Source: Plantago ovata (Eukaryota; Streptophyta; Magnoliopsida; Lamiales; Plantaginaceae). Taken from it: DNA of 64,000 bases. The DNA is taken from NCBI GenBank assembly GCA_028274465.1, contig CM051457.1:95665982-95729981 (forward strand), in the 5' to 3' direction. This document shows, piece after piece, positions 20,478-30,640 of this stretch (the stretch's first letter is position 1; every line of letters begins with the position of its first letter). Under the pieces are notes generated by a model. That model searched no databases. It had not been told where the DNA came from and worked only from the letters and a program-made list of their open reading frames with translations. A program made the position numbers and the translations under genes.

Positions 20478-22086
20478 ACGCGGACGGGAGTCGAGTCAAA
20501 GACTTTAAACAATGGCGCTATCCAGGAGGCAACCGGAGATTTTATCGCTTTCTTTAATCGCTTTCTTTACCGCTTTAGATTTTATCTCACGAGTTTGATT
20601 GAGTATTATAGGTCACTTATACAAGCATTAGCTCTCACCTTGGATCCACTTTCGACGTTCGGGACGAGCGACGACGTTCAGGTTTGGGGAGGAGGCTATC
20701 GCTGGTTATCTCTATACTTATCTTGCTTATCATAAACTCGTGAAATTTTTTGCATTTGCACGTTTACTGCTTTCCTAGGATAGTCTTGCATGTTTTATAT
20801 GGAGTTTATTGCCGAATTGTTTGAGCTTTTTTATTGGGTAGATCAACTAACTATGCCATTAATCGTATGCTTCATCTCTATGAATTTGTTTGAGGTTTTT
20901 CTCGCTTGGCTTGTCACATTTATGTATTGCACTTAGTTAAGCTTGGTAGTCTCGACATCACTTAGTGGTGTTTTCTCTACTGCGGTTCACGAAGGCCTTT
21001 ATAAAAGGATGATGCATGTTAGGGTCTTATGGTTGTTTTCCCGAGTAATTATGTACCTAAGAGGCAACAAGTCTTCACCATGCTTTGAGATTGCTAAATG
21101 CCTAGGAAGGAGGTAGTGTGAGGTTGTGTGATCCTTTGTTTGTAACCTATTCTTCCGAATAGGTTTGGGGAGGGGGTTACACCATCTTTAGACTTGTTTC
21201 TGTTTTTTCATTTTCGTATCGTGATTTTATTTTTCCTTTTCCGTAAATTTTGTACTCCAACCTATTCTTTCGAATAGGTTTGGGGAAGTCGTGTGAGTCA
21301 TTTTGTTTCTCTTTTTGTTATGCTACTGCTGGCTAGAAAAATCGAAAAAAAAAGAAAGAAAGAAAAAATTCCAGAAAAAAGAAAAAGAAAAAAAAAGGAA
21401 AGAAAAAATCTGGAAAGAAAAAAAGAGAAAAAAGAAAAGACCCCAAAAAAGCAAAAGAAGGGTCCAAAAAAGAAAGCCAAATAGCAGTTAGCAAAGTGTT
21501 GTGTCTTTTCCATTTCTTGTGATGTTCGTAATCGTGTTGTGATTTTCTATTTTTTATCTTTTTTGTCTTGAGTGTCATCTGTTCTAGACCACCCTCGTCC
21601 TGCCATTCAGGAAGTGGTGAATAGCTTAAGACTTTACTTGAGATATGGGTAGAATAGGGGAGAGTTATCTTTTATAGGGAACCCTCCTTCGTTTGATGAG
21701 AGCCAGTACTGGTTCGACCTCTTTGAGGGAAAGTCTTAACATGGTGGAACAGCAGCAAGTTCTCAGTTTCATAGGCACGGGGCAACCATTCGTATCTTAG
21801 CATGCTTCATTACGTCGTCACTGACTAGGTCCAGGTAGAGAATGTTACGAGAGACTATCTTGTCTTGACATAAGTGCTTATGTGGATGTGTATAAGTCAG
21901 TCGAGGTATTCTTCAACCTATATTCATGCTTTTATTTATATGGTTTTTGTTCATATGTTTTTTGGTAGATTCAGTAGATTAGTTCGTTTTATTTGGCATG
22001 AGACTCCATTTTGTGTCTTGCATTGTTTTTTGCATTAGGTCTAGCTTAGTTGCTTGAGGACAAGCAAAGGTTCGGTTTGGGGAGTT
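20478..22086 (+). other. Non-coding 3' region of element B
   Basis: It contains a CGACGTTCGGGACGAGCGACG phrase ending in GGTTTGGGGA near 20690, two perfect 9-bp hairpins (21144-21165 and 21259-21280), each followed by the same GGTTTGGGGA motif, an A/G-rich tract at 21338-21482, a small TTGCTTG/CAAGCAA hairpin near 22047, and the polypurine tract GGTTTGGGGAGT directly before the 3' LTR. ORFs in the purine tract are lysine-rich artefacts. Confidence 0.75.
21144..21280 (+). repeat. Pair of identical hairpins in element B
   Basis: AACCTATTC and GAATAGGTT form a perfect 9-bp stem with a 4-nt loop at 21144-21165 (loop TTCC) and at 21259-21280 (loop TTTC). Each is followed by TGGGGA. The spacing is 115 bp, as in element A. 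Confidence 0.85.
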
Positions 22087-23338
22087 TGATGAATGTGTAT
22101 TTTACACTTTCATTCGAGTCTTTTTCACCTATTTTAGCTATCCTCTATGTTAATTTAGCTATATTTTAGTGCATTTTATTATAATAGTGTCACGTTTCCC
22201 TTTAGATTTTATTTTACAGGTTTTGGTTGAAAATCGAGGATTTCCGGGCAATTATATTGAAGTTGACAAGGAATTGGTGTTCCAGAAGCCTATTTGGAGT
22301 ATCTGAAGGTTTCCGGATAGGATTTGGAGTCTAGGGGTCGAATCTGGAGGTTAGAAGGCCACTAGAAGTCAGAAGCCGAGTCCGAAAAGGGAAAGAAATC
22401 CAAAAATGCGTCGAAAACGCGGAATTCCGCGAAAAACTCTCCGGGGCGAACCGCCCCGCAGTAATTCGAAGCCTATATATAGTTGCTCAGTTTTCTCTGA
22501 AAATCATACTTTTCCAAACCTACTTTCTCACATTTCTCTGTAGTTTTAGGTAGGAACTTCCCAAAGCCTGTTCTGGGGATTCGTAGCTTAGGGGACTCTT
22601 TTTCATAGCAGTTTGGAGCTCGTAGGATCGCAATTCTCCGGAGATTGACAACCTTCGGTAACTTTGTATCTTATAGTTTATTCTACTTATTTTTATATAC
22701 TTTCAACATGTTTTCTTCTATGATTTATGTTGATTGCATGCCTATTATGAGTAGCTAAACTTATCGTTGGTGGTAGTATGTGGATTCTTAGCGAAGGGAA
22801 GATAATCATGCTAATGGCTATATCGCGCATTATACTCCGTGTTATTGCTTTATTTCGTTGATCAGGCACAACCTAAATTCTCGTATGTTGTATTAATTAT
22901 TATGCACAATTGGACCCTCGTCGACCTGTTTGCGAGTTTATCTTCGTAGTGTTGAATAATTAAGGAACACAATAGGACAATAGTGCTTGACTTGTCAGAA
23001 TCGTTATCTTCGTAGTGCTTAATAATTGCAACAGGACATTAGATTGATTCAAAGATCTCCATGCAAGACCGAGGAATTTACGCATGATTATTGACCCGTT
23101 ATGCTTTGAAGGATCATATTACCACCAATCTCCATTATCTATTAGAAACCCCTTTGCTATTACGTCTGCTGTTTTTATATTTTCTAGTTAAATAGATAAA
23201 GCTAATTATAGTCCTGAGAGAACGACACTCGAGTCATTCTACTGCTACACTATGGTTTTCGTTGTAGTTTTGGATTGTCTTTGGCTAAATAACTAATTTA
23301 TTTGACTGAACCGGAACCCGACAAACCCGCGTTCATCA
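22087..23338 (+). repeat. 3' LTR of element B
   Basis: 1252 bp, TGATGAATG...GCGTTCATCA, with a single GC palindrome (CGGGGCGAACCGCCCCG, about 22442-22458) where the 5' LTR has three. Confidence 0.93.
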
Positions 23339-23343
23339 GAGAT

Positions 23344-24027
23344 ACTTTTTCTTAGCAGTTTGGAGCTTGTAAAATCGCAATTCTTCGGAGATTGACAACC
23401 TTCGGTAACATTGTATCTTACAGTTTTTCTACTTATTTTTATATATCTTTCAACATGTTTTCTTCTATGATTTATGTTGATTGCATGACAACTATGAGTA
23501 GCTAAACTTCTCGTTGGTGATAGTATGTGAATTCTTAGCGAAGGGTTAATAATTATGCTAATGGCTATATCGCGCATTATACTCTGAGTTATTGTTTTAT
23601 TTCTTTGATATATCTAAACCTCTATCTTCGTATTGTTGATTAATTATTGCACACAATTGGACAATTCATTGGTCTTTGACCTATCTAAATCTATATCTTC
23701 GTAGTGTTTGATAATTACAACTGGACAATTCATTGATCAAAGATCTCTATGCAAAACCGAGGAATTTATGCATGATTATTAACCCGTTATGCTTTGAAGG
23801 ACCATACTATCACCAATCTCCATTATCTGTTAAGAAAAACCTTTGCTAAACCGTCTGCCGTTTTATATTCTAAATTAGATTAGATAAAGCTAGTTATAGT
23901 CCTTAGAGATCGACACTCGAGGTTATTCTACTTCTACACTACGGTTTTCTTTGTAGTTGTGAATTGCCTTTGGCTAAATACAAATTTATTTGATTCGTTG
24001 GAACTCGACAATCCGACGCCTTCATCA
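23344..24027 (+). repeat. 5' LTR of element A, second part
   Basis: It continues the first part (ACTTTTTCTTAGCAGTTTGG onwards) after the GAGAT duplication at 23339-23343 and ends in TTCATCA. Together the two parts match the 3' LTR at 27770-29026. Confidence 0.92.
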
Positions 24028-24030
24028 AAT

Positions 24031-24048
24031 TGGCGCCGTTGCCAGGGA
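24031..24048 (+). other. tRNA-Asp-type primer binding site, element A
   Basis: TGGCGCCGTTGCCAGGGA is one base away from the complement of the 3' end of plant tRNA-Asp. It lies three bases after the 5' LTR. Confidence 0.82.
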
Positions 24049-24172
24049 CTATACTCCTTCTTTCTGTTTAATTTGTTTATATTTTCAGCATTCAATTTCT
24101 AGTTCTAGTAGTTTTAGTTTTCCTTTTTAATCTCTCTCTGATACTCCTTTCCTAGTTTGTTACAAATAGTGT

Positions 24173-26112
24173 ATGCCGCATACACGATCTAGAAGAACAC
24201 CGCTTGCTGATTCAATTGCTGAGATCGACAGAGTCTACCACCAAAGAAGGCGACTACTTCAAAGTCGTGAACTAGAGGAAATAGAGGATACCAATTTCGC
24301 TGAATCTCTACACAGTCTTTTCAAGGAAATCGACGGAATGGCAGAAGCTAGACCACTGAAATCATGGGTTCAACCCAACAAAGCACTGATGAGAGGCTCG
24401 GCTATTGTTCTTTCTGCTGCAACCCGAGATTTGGAAATCAAAAGTTGCATATTCCAGCAACTCCCGAGGTTCTATGGGTTGGCTTGGGAAGATGTTATGG
24501 GATACCTGAATGATATTGACGATTTTATCAACAATCTTCCAAGGCCCGGAGCAGGGATAACGGACGATGAGCTAAGGATGAAGGTTTTCGCTATGGGGCT
24601 TGGTGATAAAGCCAAGGCATGGTTAGGCTCTCTGGAAGCCGGATCACTAGACACCTAGGACAAGGTGTATTCTGCTTTTATGGAGAAATACTTTCCTCAC
24701 ACATTGACTACCGCGCTTAAGGCGCAAATCACTGGATTCAAACAGGACTATGATGAGACCACTACACCGCTTTCGAGAGGTTCAAGGACCTCATTCACAA
24801 GTGTCCACAACATGGTTTTGAGCTTCCTGATCTTGTCCAACACTTCTACAATGGACTCACATATGAGAGTCAACAGGTGGTGGATTTCCAATGCCGTGGT
24901 ACTATCTGGGAAGAGACCGCCGAGGATGTGTGGGCGTGTTTCGAAAGGCTTGCTAAAGGATCTCAGTCCAAGGATCCAAGAGCAATGGTTAGGAGGTGTG
25001 GACCTGAGGCTCCACCAAACCAGGAGATCCCAATGCATGAAGTGAATGGTGTGAGTGGCGATATGTTCGAAGGTTTCGCCAATCAGATGAGGCAAGCTCT
25101 AAGTGGCCTAATCGGAACATCTCTCTCCAACGAGGTATGTAGGGTGTGCAAGAATTATGGGCATGGGGCTCATATGTGTAGATCAGATCTAGCACGAGAA
25201 GATGTTCACTGGGGAAACCGTGGTAATCCTACTCCTAAGGTCGAAGCATCTACATCCAAGTCAGCAACTCTCTTGGATAATTTACAGAAATTGGTGGATT
25301 TCACCCAAGTGTTTTTGAAGAGATACGAGGATGATTCGGCAAAGATCAATGCTCGTCTGGATCAATTGGAAGCTAGAGCTGGTAGAGAGCAGGGGAAGTT
25401 ACATAGCAGCACTGAGAGGTCCATGTTGATCAACTTGGTGGGAGATCTTCCAGTGGAAATCACCATTAAGCAAGTTGTTGCATGCGAGTGTGGTGCAAAA
25501 GACGAGCCTCCATTGGCCAAGGAGGAAGATAAAGATCTGGGACTCAACGTAAGTAATGAAGGACCTAAGGATCCTGAACCAATTCCTGATAGCTTTGATG
25601 TTAAGGTTGGGATTGGTAGTCTCGATGACGTTCGTGCTACACTAGATACGGGATCTTACTCGAATGTGCTACCCATGAATGTGTTTGAGAAGAGTGGCCT
25701 TGGAGAGCTTTCGAAGCATAAGGCCACTGTGCAACTAGCGGATGGATCCTTTGTGAGACCCGAAGACGTTGTGAAGAACGTATTGGTTAAGATTGGTGAA
25801 GTTTCTGTGTACACCAATTTTGTAGTTATGCCGGCGTCTACACCTGGAATGGGGGATGTTGTTCTTTTGGGGCGAACGTTCTTGACCAAACTACGCTCCG
25901 TGATAGACATCTACCGAAGGACTTGCACCATTGAGGTGGATGGCAAGCGACATGTGTTGCGAGCCATATCTGATCCACCTGATCACTTCAATACTTCTCA
26001 CACCATTAACTACTGTGGTCTTGCTGTCTATGTTCATTCTTATTCACAGGTTCGTGGCATGAGGAGAAGATCCATGAAGGGGAAGTCTAGTACCCTCAAG
26101 AAGAAGAGCTAG
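24173..26112 (+). pseudogene. gag: Athila-type gag-protease gene of element A
   Basis: ATG at 24173 (MPHTRSRRTPLADSIAEIDR) gives the full N-terminus that element B lacks. The capsid region matches B closely. Two lesions are seen: TAG at 24656 where B has TGG, and a two-base loss near 24762 that shifts the frame. The rest (24877-26112) is open. It has a CCHC knuckle, CRVCKNYGHGAHMC, near 25145, a coiled region (LDNLQKLVDFTQVFLKRYED), a protease-like motif with intact DTG (LDTGSYSNVLPMN, near 25644), and LLGRTFLTKLRSVIDIYRRTCTIEV. The last residues are basic. There is no RT downstream, so the family encodes particle proteins only. Confidence 0.86.
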
Positions 26113-27769
26113 GTGCAAGAAGGAGTCGAGTCGAAGACTCTAAACAATGGCTCTATCCGGGAGGCAACCCGGAGTTTTTGTCGCTTTTTTTTTACCGCTT
26201 TATTGCATGCATATCATTTTGTTTTATTTTATAATTTCGTATGTTTTTGGTTTCTCACGAGTTTCTTTGAGTACTATAGTTACAGGTACAAGTTTAGCTC
26301 TCACCTTAAATCCACTTTCGACGTTCGGGACGAGCTACGACGTTCAGGTTGGGGGGGGGGGGGGGTTATCGCTGGGTATTCGTATACTTGCTTTGTTTAT
26401 GATTACTCGTAAAACCTTTCATTTGCATTTGCGCGTTTACTGCTTTCTTAGTTTTTAGGTTGCATTCACTTCATTCATCCTAGGATAGTCTTGCATGTTT
26501 TATGTGGAGTTTATTGCCAAATTTTTTGAACTTTTTTATTGGGTAGATTAACTAATTATGACATTACTCATATGCTTCATCTCTATGAATTTGTTTGAGA
26601 TTTTTCTCGCTTGGCTTGTCACATTTTTGTATTGCACTTAGTTAAGCTTGGTAGTCTCGACATCACTTAGTGGTGTTTTCTCTACTGCGGTTCACGAAGG
26701 CCTTTATAATAGGATGATGCATGTTAGGGTCTTATGGTTGTTTTCCCGTGTAATTATGTACCTAAGAGGCAACAAGTCTTCACCATGCTTTGAGATTGCT
26801 AAATGTCTAGGAAGGAGGTAGTGTGAGGTTGTGTGATCCTTTGTTTGCAACCTATTCTTTCGAATAGGTTTGGGAAGGGGGTTACACTATCATTAGACTT
26901 GTTTTTCGTTTTTCAGTTTTGTGTTGTGAGTTTATTTTTCCTTTCTCGTAACTTTTGTACTCCAACCTATTCTTTCGAATAGGTTTGGGGAGGTCGTTTG
27001 TCATTTTTGTTTCTCTTTTCGTTATGCTACTGCTGGCTAAAAAAAATTCGAAAAAAAGGAAAAAGAAAAATTCCAGGAAAAAGAAAAAAACTGGAAAAGA
27101 AAAAAGAAAAAAAAAAGAAAAGACCCCAAAAAAGCATAGAAGGGTCCAAAAAAAGGAAAGCCAAATAGCAGTTTAGCAAAGTGTTGTGTCTCATTTTCCA
27201 ATTCTTGTAATGTTCGTAATCGTGTTGTAATTTTCTATCTTTGCTTTTGTTTTTGAGTGTCATCTGTTAGACCACCCTCGTCCTGCCATTCAGGAAGTGG
27301 TGAATAGCTAAAGACTTTGCTTGATAGATGGGTAGAATAGGGGAGTGTTATCTTTTATAGGGAACCCTCCTTCGTTTGATGAGAGCCAGTATTGGTTCGA
27401 CCTATTTGATGAAAAGTCTTAACTTGGTGAACAGTAGTAAGTCCTCAGTTTCATAGGCACGGGACAACCATTCGTATCTTAACATGTTTCATTACGTCGT
27501 CACTGACTAGGTCCAGGTAGAGAATATTACGAGAGACTATTTTGTCTTGACATAAGTGCTTATGTGGATGTGTACGAGTCAATTGAGGCATTCTTCAACC
27601 TATATTCATGTTTTGATTTATATGGTTCTTGTTCATATGTTTTTTGATAGATTCGAGTAGATAGTTCATTTTACTTGGCATGAGACTCCATTTTGCGTGT
27701 TGCATTGTTTTTTGCATTAGAGTCTAGCTTAGTTGCTTGAGGACAAGCAAGGGTTCGGTTTGGGGTGTT
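26113..27769 (+). other. Non-coding 3' region of element A
   Basis: It has the same organisation as in B: the CGACGTTCGGGACGAG phrase (here followed by a run of 15 G at 26351-26365 where B has TTTGGGGAGG), the hairpin pair (26849-26870 and 26964-26985), the A/G-rich tract (about 27040-27170), the CAAGCAA hairpin and a polypurine tract changed to TTTGGGGTG before the LTR. Confidence 0.75.
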
Positions 27770-29026
27770 TGATGAATGTGTATTTTACACTTTCATTTGA
27801 GTCTTTTTCACCTATTTTAGCTATCCTCTATGTTAATTTAGCTATATTTCAGTGCATTTTATTAGAATAGTGTCATGTTTCCCTTTAGTTTTTATTTTAA
27901 AGGTTTTGGTTGAAAAACGAGGTTTTCCGGGCAATTATATTCAAGTAGACAAGGAATTGGTGTTCCAGAAGCCTATTTGGAGTATCTGAAAGATTCCGGA
28001 TAGAATTTGAAGTCTAGGGGTCGAATCTGGAGGTTAGAAGGCCACTAGAAGTAAGAAACCGAGTCTGAAAAGGGGAAGAAATCCAGAAACGCGTCGAAAA
28101 CGCGTAACTGGCCGAGTTTTACTCCCGGGCGAATCGCCCGGGATGTGGGACGAATCGCCCCACAACAAGCGAATCGCCCGGTGTGTGGGGCCCTTCGCCC
28201 CACACAATTCGTAGCCTATATCTAGTTGCTCAGTTTTTCTCCGTTTTTCATACTTTTCCAGACCTTTTCTCTCACCTTTCTCTGTAGTTTTAGGTAGGAA
28301 TTCCCCAGAGCCTGTTCTGGGGGTTCATAGCTTAGGAGATACTTTTTCTTAGCAGTTTGGAGCTTGTAAGACCGCGATTCTTCGGAGATTGACAACCTTT
28401 GGTAACATTGTATCTTTTACAGTTTTTCTACTTATTTTTATATATCTTTCAACATGTTTTCTTCTACGATTTGTGTTGATTGCATGACAACTATGAGTAG
28501 CTAAACTTCTCGTTGGTGATAGTATGTGAATTCTTAGCGAAGGGTTAATAATTATGCTAATGGCTATATCGCGCATTATACTCTGAGTTATTACTTTATT
28601 TCTTTGATCTATCTAAATCTCTATCTTCGTATTGTTGATTAATTATTGCACACAATTGGACAATTCATTGGTCTTTGACCTATCTAAATCTATATCTTCG
28701 TAGTGTTTGATAATTACAACTGGACAATTCATTGATCAAAGATCTCTATGCAAAACCGAGGAATTTATGCATGATTATTAACCCGTTATGCTTTGAAGGA
28801 CCATACTATCACCAATCTCCATTATCTGTTAAGAAAAACTTTTGCTAAACCGTCTGCTGTTTTAGATTCTAAATTAGATTAGATAAAGCTAGTTATAGTC
28901 CTTAGAGATCGACACTAGAGGTTATTCTACTGCTACACTACGGTTTTCTTTGTAGTTGTGAATTGTCTTTGGCTAAATACAAATTTATTTGATTCGTTGG
29001 AACTCGACAATCCAACACGTTCATCA
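27770..29026 (+). repeat. 3' LTR of element A
   Basis: 1257 bp, TGATGAATG...ACGTTCATCA, with four GC palindromic units at 28124-28208. It closely matches the two-part 5' LTR. Confidence 0.93.
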
Positions 29027-29711
29027 TTCGGCTAACTTAATCTTCACGGGTACTTTGAAGAGGATGCATATGAACCCAAGGGAAGGCCTTAGAGAAGTGA
29101 GGAGTGCCCTGGTAGGCTTCGGAGGACAACCCATCATGCCCCTTGGAATGATCAACTTGACGCTCTCAATGGGGAGCGCTCCGCGAAGAGTAACTCAACA
29201 CGTTCCCTTCATGGTCGTAGATATGCCCTTTGAATACTTCGCTGTCTTGGGGGGGCCTGCCCTCTCTCATTTCCGAGCCGTAGTATCTACGGTCCTCAAC
29301 AAGTTGAAGTTTCCCACTCCATTGGGGATTGGACAAGAAGAGGGAAACATAAGAGAGGCATGAGAATGCTACAGTATGTCGGCAAAATTCACTTCCAAGG
29401 TTGCCGTCGAGGAGCCAAATCTGCGTCAATCACTCGAGGAGCAGCCCTTAGTTCATCATGCTCCTTACTGTTTTTATACGGTTCGACGAGTGAAGAAAAA
29501 ATCGAAGAAGCCGAGTACGTCACTTAGTCGAAGGAAAGCAATCCAAAAGAAGGAGAGAGATACCTTAGTAGGAGATGTTAAGGATCTCGAGGAGTATCAA
29601 GTTATACCCCCAGTACCACCCTCTTCCAAGAAGAAGAAGTTCTTTGAGGAAAAAAAGATAGAGGCGAGAGAAACCCTCGAAGAAATTCAAATTGTCGAAA
29701 GAAGTGCCGAC
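29027..29711 (+). pseudogene. Tat-type Gypsy protease, continuation
   Basis: After the 5-bp duplication the frame reads ANLIFTGTLKRMHMNPREG, then GFGGQPIMPLGMINLTL and ALSHFRAVVSTVLNKLKFPT, which is the second half of the aspartic protease begun at 16655. A TGA at 29361 and a shift follow. Then a basic linker (VKKKSKKPSTSLSRRKA) runs to 29711, where the next LTR fragment begins. RT would be expected next but is absent. Confidence 0.78.
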
Positions 29712-30640
29712 TGATGACAGTGTTTTTTACACTTTCATTCGGTTCTTTTTGACAAATTTAGCTATCCTCTTGTATGCATTTTAGTGCATTTTGTTAGAAT
29801 AGTGTCACGTTTCCTTTTTCTTTGTTATTTTCAGGATTTAGGTGAAAATCGCACTTTTGGATATGAATCATGGCGAAACATTGAAGTTTTGGTGCAACAA
29901 GATCACCTGTGGTGTGTCAAGGAGTACCAGGACGTGTTTCCAGGCTAAAAGACCAAGTTTCAGAGCTCAAAACCGTGCCCAAGGCCAAGGAGAACATGAA
30001 AGATTCGAGATATCTTGTATGAGGCAGAAACGGTAGTTCATTCGGAGTTCGCATGAAGATTTTGGAGCCTTTGAAGTGAAATCTGGAAATTCCATTTGCA
30101 TAGTCTCAGTATTTTGGGCACCACTCTTTCGTAATATATTTGATTAGGATGAGATTACAACCTACGCGTAGCTTACTCGAAGAGCTATTCAATGGTGGGT
30201 CTTACGTGCCAATCCGAGTTCGGACGCGCCCGGAATCTCTGTTCAAATTTAGAGGAAAAACTGGTGAACTTGCTGCCAGCCACAGGCGGACCGCCTGGGA
30301 CGGGGGCGCAAAACCCCTCAGATTCCGGAATTTGGCGATATTTTATATATATAAGTTGAATTTTCATATCTTAGATCATAATTTTGCAGACATAAACCCT
30401 AGAACTTGTTCTGGGTTTTCTTTGACTTAGAACTACTTTTTCTTAGCGATTTGGAGCATCAAGGTAGAGATTTGGACATCTTTTGATCTCACCTTGCTAG
30501 AAACTTGTGAGTTTAGCAATTCACTGGAGATTGACAACCCTCGGTGGTAACTTGTATCTCACCTTTTCATACTCTATCTTTCAATTCAATTATGTTTTCA
30601 TCTATGATTGCTATTGTTGATTTTGAATTTGATAGCTACG
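29712..30640 (+). repeat. Truncated LTR of a diverged Athila-type family
   Basis: It begins TGATGACAGTG and follows the layout of the A/B/C LTRs (TTTACACTTTCATTCGG, TTAGTGCATTTTGTTAGAATAGTGTCACG, a TATA box near 30345, GGAGATTGACAACC) at much lower identity. It stops near 30640, about 350 bp before the expected end. The right limit is approximate. Confidence 0.75.

Larger units (their letters stand above)
17259..23338 (+). mobile_element. Athila-type Gypsy element B, gag-protease only, nested in the LTR of A
   Basis: LTRs are 17259-18551 and 22087-23338. Target duplication: TAGAT (17254-17258) and GAGAT (23339-23343), one base different. Inside are a mutated tRNA-Asp primer site, a frameshifted gag-protease gene and 1.6 kb of non-coding 3' sequence. 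It belongs to the same family as A and is the younger of the two. Confidence 0.92.
16690..29026 (+). mobile_element. Athila-type Gypsy element A, gag-protease only, split by element B
   Basis: LTRs: 16690-17258 plus 23344-24027 (5') and 27770-29026 (3'). Target duplication: TTCGA (16685-16689) and TTCGG (29027-29031), 4 of 5 identical; the host protease frame is restored when the element is removed. Inside are a tRNA-Asp-type primer site at 24031, a gag-protease gene at 24173-26112 and 1.65 kb without coding capacity. No RT, RNase H or integrase is present, so it is non-autonomous. Without element B it is about 6.3 kb. Confidence 0.9.
13398..29711 (+). mobile_element. Old Tat-type Gypsy element (plus), split by nested Athila elements
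   Basis: It contains a 5' LTR, a TGGCGCC primer site, gag (14346-16400) and protease. The protease is interrupted at 16690 in the active-site region (ILVDTGCS) and resumes at 29027 with ANLIFTGTLKRMHMNP. Removing 16690-29026 restores a normal aspartic-protease sequence. Its right part is cut at 29712, where another LTR fragment begins, so RT, integrase and 3' LTR are missing. In-frame stops are mostly C-to-T changes (see findings). It lies in the chromovirus remnant. Confidence 0.85.

Noticed and set aside
21293..21491. Lysine-rich ORFs on the plus strand and phenylalanine-rich ORFs on the minus strand
   Set aside because: They come from an A/G-only tract in the non-coding 3' part of an Athila element; the copy at 27027-27263 shows the same artefact with different residues.
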